Shown: positions 30,870-41,515 of the stretch, piece after piece
Layout of the letters: every line of letters starts with the position of its first letter
Position numbering within the stretch: position 1 is the first letter of the stretch
From: Acanthosepion lycidas
Taxonomy: Eukaryota > Mollusca > Cephalopoda > Sepiida > Sepiidae
Direction of reading: 5' to 3'
Assembly: GCA_963932145.1 (NCBI GenBank)
Contig: OZ010599.1
Location: 41,826,095-41,890,094, forward strand
Length of the DNA: 64,000 nt
Position numbers and translations under genes: made by a program
Notes under the pieces: generated by a model
Databases searched by the model: none
What the model saw: the letters and a program-made list of their open reading frames with translations, nothing else
What the model was told of the DNA's origin: nothing

Positions 30870-31560
30870 CAGCCAAATGTGACAGGTTTTTATTAAAGCA
30901 GGGCATAACCTTGTAGATTCGGCCCAGTTAGAAATAGCTTCAGGCTGGGCAACACAGTCTGTCCATACAGTCTCCAATTGATTGTGTGTCCTATTATTTA
31001 GATGTGACTCCCACAACACCTTGGTTGTCTCATCCTTCAAACATGCAAAAATGTTCCTCCCAACACCCAGTCACGATGCTCCCTAACAATACCCATTCAG
31101 TGTGTCAGCCCCTAAGAGATATACCCAAATTCTTTTTCTTCTTATTTAATCTCCTCTCTGACTCTTAAATGTTTTGACCAGGTGATGATGGTCATATTTC
31201 AGATCATATCCACAGATTACAGACAAAGCACTTTCCTTAGCAGATGAGCTGTTCCAAGTAACAGTGCCACCTACATATTCCCAATGATGTCAGGTGTCCC
31301 CAAGGCATCTTGATTGCAGAGAGAATCTTGGAGAGTGTGCCAATTACAACAGGGACAACTTAAGCTGCTGTTTGGTACACTTCGCCAATTTTCTCTGCCA
31401 GGTTTTGGCATGTCTGTATTTTTACATACTGCACTTTTATAATGTTCTTATTCAAAGGTACCATAACATCTATCAGGATCCATTTTTAGCTACCCTTGTG
31501 CACAAGTCAGGGCAATTGTTCTCAAAGCACTTGTCAGTCAAGATAGTTGTATCCCGATGA
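30870..31560 (-). mobile_element. R2/NeSL-like LINE: restriction-like endonuclease C-terminus and 3' UTR
   Basis: On the minus strand: TDKCFENNCPDLCTRVAKNG, then after a frameshift ILIDVMVPLNKNIIKVQYVK, QNLAEKIGEVYQTAA, a stop, VVPVVIGTLSKILSAIKM and, in another frame, VALLLGTAHLLRKVLCL. PD...LIDV...K followed by KYQDLA-like and VVPVVIG-LG is the C-terminal restriction-like endonuclease module of R2/NeSL-type LINEs. PD and the second D (LIDV) are still visible. The reverse transcriptase is absent. 30870-31215 is probably 3' UTR. Confidence 0.75.
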
Positions 31561-31660
31561 GGATGAGAATAAAAATAATAAGAAGAATAAGAATAAGAAG
31601 AATAATAATAATAAGAAGAAATAATTATAATGATGATAAATTTTTGAATTATGAAAAAAA
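31561..31660 (+). repeat. (AAT/AAG)n simple repeat
   Basis: Interspersed AATAAG, AATAAT and AAGAAG units. Confidence 0.8.
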
Positions 31661-32400
31661 GGAAGTAAATGTTTCTATAATGAAACTTATAGAAAACAAA
31701 TTAATAGGAAATTGGCTAACAAATTTATGATAGAGAAAATATCACATATGAATTCCCCCCCACAAAAAAAATAAACAGACAAATGATATATTCTATAACA
31801 GAATTTTTTGTTAAACAATTGAAAACAGGTGATTTAAAAGAGTGAACATTTTTGAAGATTTCTTGAGATCAGTTAATGAGCTTTTGTACCTATATTAAAC
31901 CCTTAGAATATCCCTGGGAAAATACCCTGCAATTACTTACCATACCCTTTCTTGAGAAAGAAGTAGAAGTATAAATAATGATACAGCAAAGCCAGTGAGT
32001 GTAAAGAATATTTCCTCAAAGTGGCGGGTAGGAGGAGGTGGAAGAAGATTTCTATTTCTATTTTTTATGGTTATTATTATTATTATTTCTTTTTCTTCTT
32101 CATGCATTTACATGTGATGTCTGGTGGTTATTACTGGAGATTGAGTAACAGAAGACTCCTCAAATTTCCAGCACCTTCCTCAGTATCTTTGCCAACCTCA
32201 GCAACACTGTCATCTAGACAGTTTCACTCCTCCTTTGAATGTCTAATTCATCTAATCTCCTCACTAGTGTCCTTGGCATAGTTCTAAGAATAGTCACCGA
32301 CTTTTTTTTTTTTTTTGATCTTCGCCTCCTCCACCTCTATCTCAAATTCATTAACATCATCATCAGTAGTCAATGAGTTTTTACATCAGCAGTAACTAGC
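31661..32400. other. Spacer with TAT and T runs
   Basis: TTATTATTAT at 32070-32086 and a T run at 32302-32316. No gene recognised. Confidence 0.4.
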
Positions 32401-32490
32401 ATGGTGGAGTAATGGATAGTGGCTCTGACTGAGGAATTGGAGAAAGAAACATGATTGCCTAAGTGTGTATCATACATGATAGCAAATCTT
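32401..32490 (+). mobile_element. Internally deleted Ceph-SINE-like copy
   Basis: GGTGGAGTAATGGATAGTGG and GACTGAGGAATTGGAGA match the head of the 15225 element, then the sequence jumps directly to its distal part (ATGATTGCCTAAGTGTGTAT, CATACATGATAGC). The central block is missing. Confidence 0.72.
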
Positions 32491-33632
32491 CTTAATTTTC
32501 CAGCATTCTTCCCAATATTGTATCTTATTTTAGTAATTATTTTACTAATACTTTCATTTTAATAATTTTCAGTGCTTCTTCAATTGTCTGGCCCACTTGT
32601 AAATTTGGTGCAGAAATAATTTTTGTAGATTAACATTCATTAGACATCCCTCAAGCCATAACATTTATCAGAATCCCAAAAATATTTATTTCTATCATTT
32701 TAGAAGAGGAGGGCCTATTCATAATATAAATATAGTCTCAAATTGGCCCCTGACTTCTTAGAGTTATCCATACTTTGTTTTTATTTACAAATATCAAGTT
32801 TGAAACTGTGTTTACATCATTGATAATTGTGTACAATTATGAATTGAGAAAAAGTACAACTAGTAGCAAGCAAGTCAATTTAAGTAGTGACTGGTTTTAA
32901 TGCATCCTTGAATTCCCAGTTTTTCCAACCTCAGCATTTGAAAGCATTTTAGATTTCTCCTTTTACAAGTCTAACTTAGAGCTTTCATCCTAATGATCTA
33001 ACCATAATGCTAATACCACAGGCCTATTCTGATTTTTATTTGTTCTGATAATTTTGCTTCCATTTTTTTTCTTTTCTGAGTAGGTGTTTAATGAATTCTC
33101 TGGCTATAAACATTTTCAGGAATTTCTGCCCATTTTTCTCTATTTTTTTCTTTGACTCTGAGAACACAATGATTATTTTTCTCACATAAGATCACATGAG
33201 ATCTTGTTGAATCTGTTTCTCAGAAGGCTGTTACTGCTTGGTGAATGTGGTTTTAAAGAGAAGAAAAATAGAAATTTTCTTTGTTGTTTTGCAAAATAAC
33301 ACTATTCACAAAATGTATACACTGTGGTAAATGTATTAGAATACAAAAAAATTGTATTAGAATCTATAGTATACAATTCTTTCTACATGGACCTTTGCAA
33401 TTTAGAAATAGAACAATTTATATATTTTAATAATAAAAAAAGTCATATTATTTACACTATTCAATAATAGCTGAACTATTTGTGAATGTCAATACCATAT
33501 TTTCTCAGGTGCAATTTCTTTCAAAAAACTTTCTTCATCCTCTACTTCAGTTGTAGGGCTACCAATATTTGATTAAAATCTAAACATCCTTATTTGGCAC
33601 ACTAATCTCTTGATGACTCCCAGAGTGAAATA
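32491..33632. other. AT-rich spacer, nothing recognised
   Basis: No coding pattern and no repeat shared within the window. Confidence 0.4.
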
Positions 33633-33779
33633 TACACTATAAGCCAAAAGTTTGGGGCCACCTTAAAAGATTTCAAAGAATCACTTAAAAATTGAAGGTT
33701 GTATGCCTTTTACAAAACTAATTTACTAGCTCACTTAGGAGTAGAAGGATTTTCCCTTCCTGAAGGGTTTTATCATATA

Positions 33780-33822
<43 letters not shown>

Positions 33823-34085
33823 GCGGAGGAGTAGAAGAAGAAGAAGAAAACCCATTACTGTAAAAGCTTCCTCAGAATGTTTACTCTCTTTGCTTAATCA
33901 ATCTAAATGTCCATTGATAATTTCAGTGTTAGTGGATTTTAAGTTTTAATTTCCCACCCAGCTCTCTAAAAGATTGGATGACATACAATAATGAGTTGAA
34001 TAGCTTCAGCACCCTAGTTTAGTAAGAGTTAATTAAATCCAAACTTTTGGTTAATAGTTGCTCCAAACATTTTATCTCTAGTGTA
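33633..34085. mobile_element. Candidate non-autonomous Tc1-like element
   Basis: Left end TACACTATAAGCCAAAAG, then TTTGGGGCCACC; right end, reverse-complemented, TACACTAGAGATAAAATG then TTTGGAGCAACT. The two align over about 30 bp with TA at both edges, and a second AACCAAAAGTTTGG lies inside the right end. About 453 bp, containing a (GAT)n run at 33783-33822. No transposase ORF. Confidence 0.55.
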
Positions 34086-35019
34086 CATGATTAAATTATG
34101 ATTACAAATAAAATAATGTTAAAATATATATATAAAAAAAACTATGAGGGTGAGTCAAAAAGTAATGCTATATTTTTATTATCGAAGAAATAAGGAACAC
34201 AATAAAATATATCATACATCCAAAAGAATTTCCAACATCACCAGTTCCCATTGAGTATTATTATACATAAGATACTCTTTTTTTTGTTACCTTTTCACTC
34301 TGCTTGTTGTTGCATACATGTTATACTTTCTCTGCATGAGATAAATGTAAATATGTATTTGTTCTCTCTGAGAACAAAGCATATTTTTCATTCCTTTTAT
34401 TCCAGCTATGCATTCAATCCATAAAATAAGGTGTTATTATATCATGGATATAATAATGCCCATAATGGGGGAAATTAAATGGGAGTAAATCACTTTCATA
34501 TGTGATATTCTCCCATTTGCATTTGCTCACCCATTAAATGAAATAACGTATCATTAAACATTTATTTTGGATCTTATTTTTATGCTTTTTTATTTCCAAT
34601 TTCTCTCACTTATTAATTGTTGTAGAATATTAAAAAATATAACTACACTTTCAATAAAAAACAGTAAAAATCAGAAGAAAGACAAACTAATGAGTAATAA
34701 ATATTAATAAAAATGTTTAGTTAAATAATACAAATTGTATACATATTTTGTATATACAAAATGTGCCACTACCAATTTGGTCACAGAAGACCATCTTGAT
34801 AGTGCAATGATTGGATTACCTATTTAAAGAATGCACATCTCTTGTTGGGACTTCTATGAATCTATATTACTTCATTTTCATACCTGATGCATTAGCAACA
34901 GTAATTTTCAAACGGATTTTTTAATCCAACATTATATCTTTTGGTTAAAATCTGCTCTGTATATATTCTTAAATTTTATCTACAAATTTCATAATTAAGA
35001 GTAAATAATATGCAAGTAT
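34086..35019. other. Spacer with a possible mariner end
   Basis: 34146-34170 (ATGAGGGTGAGTCAAAAAG) resembles a mariner terminal repeat, but no partner end was found. The remainder is AT-rich without features. Confidence 0.35.
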
Positions 35020-35515
35020 TAAATAGGGTTGCACAAATTAATCAGTAATTTTATTAAATTGGATTAATCAGTTGATAATTAGTAATTTCAAATACTTGAT
35101 AATTATTAATTTCCTTAAATAGAATTGCACCATTTAATCTATTTTTAATTGGTAATTTTATTAAACAGAACTGCACTGATTGCACTGTTGATAATTGGAA
35201 ATTTAATTAAATAGGGTTGTACCATTTAATCTCTTGATGATTGGTAATTTTATTGAGTAGGTTGAACTATTGATTAATAATTGGTAATTTCAAATCAGTT
35301 GACAATTGGAAATTTCATTAAATAGGGTTGCACTGTTTAATCTGCAGATAATCAGTAATTCATTAATTTCATTAAGTAGGGTTACATCAAATAATTGGTT
35401 GATAATCATTAATTTCATTAAATTTGCAATAGAGTTGCACTGATTAATTGATAATCAGCCATTTCATTAAACAGGATTACATCAATTAATCAGTTGATAA
35501 TTGCTAAATATAATT
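35020..35515 (+). repeat. Degenerate minisatellite, roughly 55-65 bp units
   Basis: About eight units built from ATTAAATAGGGTTGCAC, a TTAATC-GTTGATAATTG segment and GTAATTTCATT. A related inverted piece occurs at 37040-37130 (CCAATTATCAGCC, TCAGTGCAAACCTA). Confidence 0.75.
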
Positions 35516-35559
35516 ACTCTCAATATAAAATGACCTGGCATTTTGGCTTCAATCACTTT

Positions 35560-36170
35560 CCCACTGCTGCACTGTAGCTTCCCTGTGTCTTTTCTATAAA
35601 TACTTTCATGGTAATTGTTTGGATGAACTTTGGTACACATTGGGGTTAGATTTTTTTAAATTGTTGTTTTTATCCCCCTTCCCAGACAAAAATTGTACAT
35701 ATGAGGACTAGTTAGGACTTTGAGGTATTATGGTTGATGTAGTAAGAATAGTAAATAAGAATGTGTTGTTTTGGTGTAAGGAATACTGTGGTATATTTGG
35801 GTCAGTATTTATGGCTAGCTAGGGTTAATTATAAGACAGAAGAAGAAGAGCCTTTTCTCATCATCTCTTTTGGCCTTGTGCTACATTTTTGTATCTTTAC
35901 AAAATAAATATTACTTTCCACAATGGTACCTAGACTTTATAAATTTAAGCACAGTACTAGATTGGCAATAATGTTGCATTAATTGACAGTTGAATTGGCT
36001 AGAGGCAACCATAAGTTCTATGCTAACAGTTTCTTCTATTGCACTTCTTGCTTGGGGAACTCTCTTCTGGCTCCATGCTTTCCAGTTAAATCTGATCTTC
36101 AAAAATTTAAGTGTAATGTAAATAGCTAGCTACTGTCTTCTTGATTCCTCTTCTTTTATTATTCTCACTC
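35560..36170 (+). mobile_element. LINE family A fragment with internal interruption
   Basis: 35570-35632 encodes SLCLFYKYFHGNCLDEL and 35922-36170 resumes with GGTACCTAGACTTTATAAAT, AAGCACAGTACTAGATTGG, GCTAACAGTTTCTT, CTGGCTCCATGCTTTCC, matching 8930-9210. The 250-290 bp between them is not family A, ends in an AATAAAT signal, and may be a later insertion such as a small LTR or retroposon; its exact borders are unclear because GGTAC appears on both sides. Confidence 0.7.
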
Positions 36171-36199
36171 CTTAATAATCATGGCTAGTTCAAATGTTT

Positions 36200-36795
36200 C
36201 ATGCACCCCACTCCAGTCTATGATACAGGGCCCCCCCACTCTACTACATCTCAATTTTCATAAGGTAGAATTCATATAAAATGCAAATTTTATTGTAACC
36301 TAATTATGTACTATAATGGATCATATACAGTATAGTTGAACAATTCAACTAGAAAAATGGAAAATAAATACAATGTATCTAAATACAAATTAGAGACATG
36401 TTATAATAAATCATTCATCCTAAATAAATCAACAATGTTTTGTGGTAGTTTTTAACATCAACTTGAGATTTTCTTGTTAAAAAGTTAAATAATTTACCAT
36501 ATTCAATATTATCAATAAAAATAGTGAATTTTATATATTGTTTTTTCAAGACTTAGAATGTGCAAAACAAATTCACAAATTTGGATGAAAAAAAAAACAG
36601 AATGATATCAAATTCCACAAGCTTTTCATCCTTTAATAATAACCAATGGTGCCTGGTTTAATTTGTGATGTATGTAAGTAAAAAAAAGCAAATGTTGAGA
36701 AGATAGTAAGAATCATGAAGTACTGTCTGGGACCCCTAGTCAGCCTTGGGAATCCACCTAGTCAGAGGGTTTGGGGTACTACGCACCAGCTCTGT
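36200..36795 (+). repeat. Dispersed repeat R2, copy 1 (uninterrupted)
   Basis: Collinear with 57875-58800: CTACTACATCTCAATTTTCA, TAATGGATCATAT, AACAATTCAACTAGAAAAA, ATTAGAGACATG, CATCCTTTAATAATA, GAAGTACT and a GGTAGTAC/GGGTACTAC-like end. No coding content. Copy 2 holds three later insertions that are absent here. Confidence 0.8.
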
Positions 36796-36798
36796 TAA

Positions 36799-36892
36799 TA
36801 ATGTTTCTCTTTTTGCTTATTCTTTCACACTGAGTAACCTATTGTCTTTTAGTGACTTTACTACCTTGCTAAGGGGTGAAAGGTTTTTTTTT
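36799..36892 (+). mobile_element. LINE family A 3' tail
   Basis: Contains CTTTTAGTGACTTTACTACC, TTGCTAAGGGGTGAAAGG-like tail signature, abutting R2. Confidence 0.55.
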
Positions 36893-37019
36893 AAAAAGAA
36901 TTAATGAAAAACTTTCAGAATATTATTTAAATTCACTCTATGTCTAAAATAGCAGATGACTCTCAAACGAGAGATGACATTTCTGTGATGCAATAAACAA
37001 GGATGTCAAAGAATGAAAA

Positions 37020-37130
37020 CCAATTAATTGCCAAAATAAAAAAGCTTATGCTTATTAATTGGAAAATGCTGATTGATAAATCATTACCAATTATCAGCCA
37101 GCTAATCAGTGCAAACCTAGTATTAAATAA
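37020..37130 (-). repeat. Fragment of the 35-kb minisatellite, inverted
   Basis: Reverse complement reads TAGGTTTGCACTGATTAGC and GATAATTGGTAATGA, i.e. the 35.0-35.5 kb unit. Confidence 0.55.
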
Positions 37131-37670
37131 GTTTTATACTTGAATGATAAATGATGTCAAATGTATAAAATATCTGATGGAATATGTATATAACATATAC
37201 ATTTTCTATAGAATTAATAGATTTATTTTTAATCCGATAATTTTTATTACTAGAATTTTTTGCAACATGCTAGCAAATGTTGAAATCCTCACAATATTTA
37301 GAATTGTTGAAGTTATCGCTTCCTCTGCACATTTGTGCTTATATTTACAGTGCTACTACTCTGCATTATATTTTAATAATAATATATAAAAGATATGCAA
37401 ATTAAAAATATTGCATTTTTCATCATAAAATTGTTTTTAAAATAGTGGGGATATTTTGTATGTTAAATAGTAAAACTTTTAATTTTTCCCCCAAAAATTA
37501 ATGTAAATTTATTGTACTAAGCTACACACTCTAGTAAAATCAACTGTACTTTGTACACAACTTACGTGTTTGCACTTCTCACCAAAATTTGGTTTCAATT
37601 GGTGAATGTATGACTATTTTAGAGCGTGTGACTGATTAATGAAAGTCACAGAATTTTATATATAGACATC

Positions 37671-38079
37671 AAACATTATTATAGTGGACACTTAATAACA
37701 TTGGAAGCAATAAAAAATGCCAGATTAAAAATAAATCCATTAATTCTTTAGAAATTGCTTTGTTTACATTTCGTATACAAAACTGAGTAGATATAGGCTC
37801 TTGAGAAAAATAATCTAAATGAAGGTGATATGCTTTGCTTAAATTTGGTAAAAAGAGCCTTGCTTACTATGAAGTCTATCATGGTCGAACGGTAAAGCAT
37901 GCTGGATCAAACAGTAGTTTCCCCTACAAAGGGGGACTCATGTTTGATCTCTGCCAGAGGACACATTTTCTTTACTTAGGTTTGTCAAGTGCACAGGTTG
38001 ACAGACATAATAGACACAGTTTAATAATAGATAAAAATGGGGTGTCTATTTCAAATAAGAAGTGTCCACTATAATGTTT
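37671..38079. mobile_element. Candidate MITE with 20-bp inverted ends
   Basis: AAACATTATTATAGTGGACA (37671) and, at 38060-38079, AAGTGTCCACTATAATGTTT are inverted, with a 3-nt difference. About 409 bp between outer ends. Inside, GGTCGAACGGTAAAGCATG and TGTTTGATCTCTGCC resemble pol III A/B boxes, so a tRNA-like segment may be carried within. Class unknown. Confidence 0.5.
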
Positions 38080-38083
38080 GTAG

Positions 38084-38088
<5 letters not shown>

Positions 38089-38117
<29 letters not shown>
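38089..38117. repeat. (TA)n microsatellite
   Basis: TA run preceding a Penelope-type repeat end in the minus direction, as at 5741-5784. Confidence 0.95.
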
Positions 38118-38120
<3 letters not shown>

Positions 38121-38229
38121 GAAATATAGTTTTAAGGTGTGCTATATTTATGGGATAAAGTGCTCCATATCAGAGATAGAGCGTATGTAAATATAAATAT
38201 AAAAGTGAACATTGAAGTCAACACTTAGA

Positions 38230-38268
38230 GGTGACAGGCTGTTTCATGCTGGACACAATCATCAGGCC
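38230..38268 (-). ncRNA. Hammerhead-like motif in Penelope-type repeat end
   Basis: Minus strand: GGC, CTGATGA (canonical core), 13 nt with a weak helix, GAAA, then ACAG/CTGT helix, C, and ACC where GCC would pair with GGC. The GCC-to-ACC difference from the 5786 copy looks like CpG decay. The homologue at 5786-5824 is the reverse-oriented partner. Helix II pairing is poor, so activity is doubtful. Confidence 0.4.
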
Positions 38269-38329
38269 ACGAATGCTGGATATTTCCTCAGCTATTTATA
38301 TATATGGGTCAGTGGTGTATTGTGGGTAA

Positions 38330-39170
38330 TCTATTCTGGTGGTTATTTTTGCGGGAGTGGCTTGTTTGTTTATTTGTTTGGGTTAATTTATTTTACTTGT
38401 TTTTCATTTTCATTTTGTATTATTTATTCTTTTCATTTTTTGATGTTCTATTAACGTAGTAAAGAATTTTGGTGTGGGGATTTTCTTAGGTCACTTATTT
38501 AATAGTTTGTTTTGTTCTGGGAAGATAATTAAAGCTATTTATTCGTCCAATGTTTAGATTGCTTGCCATAGTCTATTCTGTTATTTTGGCAGGTAGACAG
38601 TTTTTAATTTATTTATTTGGATTGATTATTTTTACTTGTTTTTGCTTATTTATGCTTATTCTTATTAGTTCTAATGGTTATTTTAACGGAGGGGGGGATT
38701 TGTTAATTTGTTCATTTATTTATTTATTTGGATTACTTTTTATTAGTTTTTTTATTGTGTATATTTTTATTTATTCTATTTAGTTTTCGATTTTTGAGTA
38801 ACATAGTGATTTTCTTTTCTTTTTTTATTGATATATAGCAGTTATAGCTATTTTTACATCCAATTTTTGGATTGGTTGCTGCAGTCTATTCTGAGAGTTA
38901 TTTTGGTGGGATTGGTTTGTTAATTTGTTTATTATTATTTACTTTATTTACTTATTTGGGTTGATTGTTTTTACTTGTTTTATATATTTAATTTTTTATT
39001 TTTATTTATTCTATTTCATCTATTCTAATGGGAGTGGTTTGTTAATTTGTTTATTATTTGTTTGGTTTAATTTATTTTACTTCATTTTATTTTGTTTATT
39101 TGTATTTATTCATTTCATTTTTCGTTTTTTAATAACGTAGTAAAAATTTGTTTTCATGTCTGCATTTTGA
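38330..39170 (-). repeat. Degenerate repeats next to Penelope-like element
   Basis: Three or so imperfect units of about 250-300 bp: TCTATTCTG-GGTTATTTT, a TGTTTATTTGTTTGGGTT-like run, TTTTACTTGTTTT, and AACGTAGTAAA at 38452 and 39133. T-rich on the plus strand. It directly abuts the endonuclease 3' end at 39183, so it is likely the element's 3' region, partly duplicated. Confidence 0.5.
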
Positions 39171-39182
39171 AATGAGCTCAGA

Positions 39183-39546
39183 TCATTTATTTAGTAATTT
39201 ATTTTGGTCTGGGAAGGTAATAATAGCTGTTTTTTCCTCCAAGCAAAGTTTGCAGGTTTTTGATTGATTCTTGTAGGCTGATGATCTTTTCCTTATTTTC
39301 CATGATATTTTCCGTGTGATGTTTGTTTTGTTTTTAATTTCCCAGATGTACTTGGAAAGCATCGTATTTACTATTTGTGAAAGATGTTTTGTGTGCATAG
39401 TTTCTTTGTTTCCAGAGTCCTTCAGTTACTCCTATGTATACTTTTTCTTCATTATCTGGTGATTTTACTTGTCTGGAGGTCCTCTCTGCCCAGAGGCAGA
39501 GAGTTTGACCAGCACAGCTGGAGACAAATCTCCAACTACAGACCAA
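39183..39546 (-). mobile_element. Penelope-like element, GIY-YIG endonuclease remnant
   Basis: Minus strand: SPDNEEKVYIGVTEGLWKQR, NYAHKTSFTNSKY, then after a frameshift near 39360 LSKYIWEIKNKTNITRKISW, KIRKRSSAYKNQSKTCKLCL, EEKTAIITFPDQNKLLNK and stop. YIG, the following Arg (KQR), SKYIWxxK, CxxC and the N-LN-R-like end are all in family order. Better preserved than the 3.6-kb copy and from another subfamily. No reverse transcriptase upstream. Confidence 0.87.
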
Positions 39547-39599
39547 TATACAGTATTTACTACTGTATTTATGTGAATGGGGGCATATCCATTATCATC

Positions 39600-40380
39600 C
39601 ATAGGTATGCTACATCAATAACAAAAAAAATCATAAAATATAATCATAAAATTTATAATTATAAAATATTATATAAAATGATAAGATAACATAACAGATT
39701 GTGGGTTATTGAGTTACATTTCATATCCTCATGTCTTGTGTATTACTACTGAGCCAAGTTAGTATTTGGAGAACAAATACATTTTAATTTATGAGTGTGG
39801 ACATTTATTATGTCCTGAATACAGCAATCATTCTTTTCTTTTTTTTCCAAATAGGGTTTGTTTTTGCTTTTACGATGATAATTCCTACAAAACTCTCACT
39901 GCCACTGTTCACTATGACAGCCACAGCCCCAATCCCACTCTCTTGAGTACATTAACCTTTCTCAATCAAGAACTTGTTGAGACAAGAACTCAGAAAATAA
40001 ATACTATTTTTTTTTTTCCTTTTTCTCTTCTATAATATTTAATTGAATTTGGAATGAGAAAAAGAAAGTGTTGCGTGAGAAATCAAATAAATAAGTGGCG
40101 ATCAGGTTGCATGGAAATATTTCTGTGCATTTTTTCCAGTTTTATTTGAGTTTTGGGATGTTTGCAGTGGTCATAGGGGAATATTGGTATGAAATGATTG
40201 TGTTTCTGTTAGTTTCATCCGTCGTCTATCTTATTTTGTCAGCTGAAGAAAAGTGGCTATAAATAGCAGAAGATGGAAGTGAAACAGAAAAAGGAGAGCA
40301 GTAAGAAGCTGAAAAAGAATCCCTAATAATATTTTGTTAAAAGCAAAAAGAAAAATAACCACTATCGCAATAAAAAGGAG
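39600..40380. other. AT-rich spacer, nothing recognised
   Basis: The frame at 39766-40035 has no family signature. Short A and T runs only. Confidence 0.4.
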
Positions 40381-40625
40381 AGTCATTAATACAAGGAGGT
40401 GCTGAAAAATTCTCCATTCAACTCACTTCCCAACTGATATCTTATTGAAATATTGGTTTCAGGAAGTGGGTCAAGATAGGAACTTTTCAGGAACCCCTTG
40501 TAAGAAAAACAATTAAAGTAGAAAAATGTTTTTTAAGAGGAAACTGAAGTGGATGTGTCATATTTTATCCTGGCAAAATGTGAATATTAATAGTTAAAGA
40601 GAAAGAAAAGGGTAAAATATATTAA
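40381..40625 (-). repeat. Dispersed repeat R3 with MITE-like inverted core
   Basis: Reverse complement aligns with 58164-58384 (ATTAATATTCACATTTTGCC, ACTTTAATTGTTTTTCT, CTTCCTGAAACCAATATTTC, GTGAGTTGAATGGAGAA). The core 40392-40500 has inverted ends (ACAAGGAGGTGCTGAAAA and its partner ACAAGGGGTTCCTGAAAA) with TA at each edge, like a small mariner-type element; homology continues beyond it in both copies, so the unit is larger than the core. Confidence 0.6.
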
Positions 40626-40689
40626 ATGATTTTGTTTTTCTTACAATAATGTTCACCCTACATGAGGCTCAAGAGCTTTTCAATGAAGA

Positions 40690-40880
40690 GGATTACAGTG
40701 TAAAAGGCATCATGCTAAGCAAGGTGATAATGCCACCAAGATGCAAGGATCTACTGGAAGTGAAAGAGAAGGAAAAGACTTTGTATATTGTCGGGTTTAC
40801 ACTCCTCCCAGTTCTTTTAAACTTGTTTCCTGTTTAGCATTGGGTTTCTGCTTCGTTCTAAAGTCTACTTTAACTCTATA
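40690..40880 (-). mobile_element. LINE family A-like 3' tail
   Basis: Minus strand gives CCTTGCATCTTGGTGGCATT, ATCACCTTGCTTAGCATGAT, the family A tail, preceded by the TTTAAAAGAACTGGGAGGAG segment shared with 30600. Confidence 0.6.
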
Positions 40881-40940
40881 CTTCTAACATCTTCACTTAA
40901 ACTCTTAACTTTTATTTACTATACTATTTTATTAAAGCAA

Positions 40941-41160
40941 TTGATTGATTGATTAGTCTTTTAAAGCTTATCAACCTTTTGCAGTTTTTTTTTTTCTTTT
41001 TTTTCAATCAATTCATCCCAATCAATGTGATAATTAAGACACAAAGGGTTACTGGGAGTGAAAGAGAATGAGAAAACTTTAGAAGAAACAAGAAGCCCAA
41101 TACTCCTGTTGAAAAGACCAGGGTGGAGTGTGAACCGGATGATAAAGTCAAAATACATTT
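40941..41160 (-). mobile_element. SINE tail piece and LINE family A-like tail
   Basis: 40941-40985 (ATTGATTGATTGATTA, AAGCTTATCAACCTTTTGCA) is the inverted 3' tail of the composite SINE. 41020-41160 on the minus strand carries AACCCTTTGTGTCTTAATTA plus a preceding segment like that at 40800, a second family A-like tail. Confidence 0.55.
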
Positions 41161-41254
41161 TTGGATTATAAGAATAATTCTATTTTTGGGGGGGGAGTGA
41201 ATACTATATTAATAACATTTGGAGATAATAATGACTTTCAGATGCAATCATACC

Positions 41255-41515
41255 ATTTAACCCATAGTTGGAGGAAGAAGAGATGGATTCATACCTTCCC
41301 AAGGATATTTACACATAAGTGAATATAACAAACCTGAGTGGAATTCAAACTCAGCTTTTCAATTTCTTATTTCAGACCATCTGCACATACAAGTTTGCAG
41401 CAACTGGTATTCCCAAGTGGTCACACATCCAGGTACTGACAAGGCTCAATGTTGTTTAACTTCGGTGATCAGACAAAAACCAGTGTTTTAACATGATATG
41501 ACTATAAGCCTGGGT
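41255..41515 (-). mobile_element. Composite 5S/tRNA SINE, fourth copy
   Basis: 41395-41510 is strongly 5S-like when reversed (GATCACCGAAGTTAAACAAC, TGTCAGTACCTGGATGTG, ACTTGGGAATACCAGTTGC). The Ceph-like block lies at 41285-41330 (CCTTCCCAAGGATATTTACA, CATAAGTGAATATAAC). The tRNA-like part is partly deleted. It ends about 100 bp before the satellite array. Confidence 0.77.

Noticed and set aside
34141-34200. A mariner insertion
   Set aside because: One end-like sequence (GAGGGTGAGTCAAAAAG) but no matching second end or TA pair was found.
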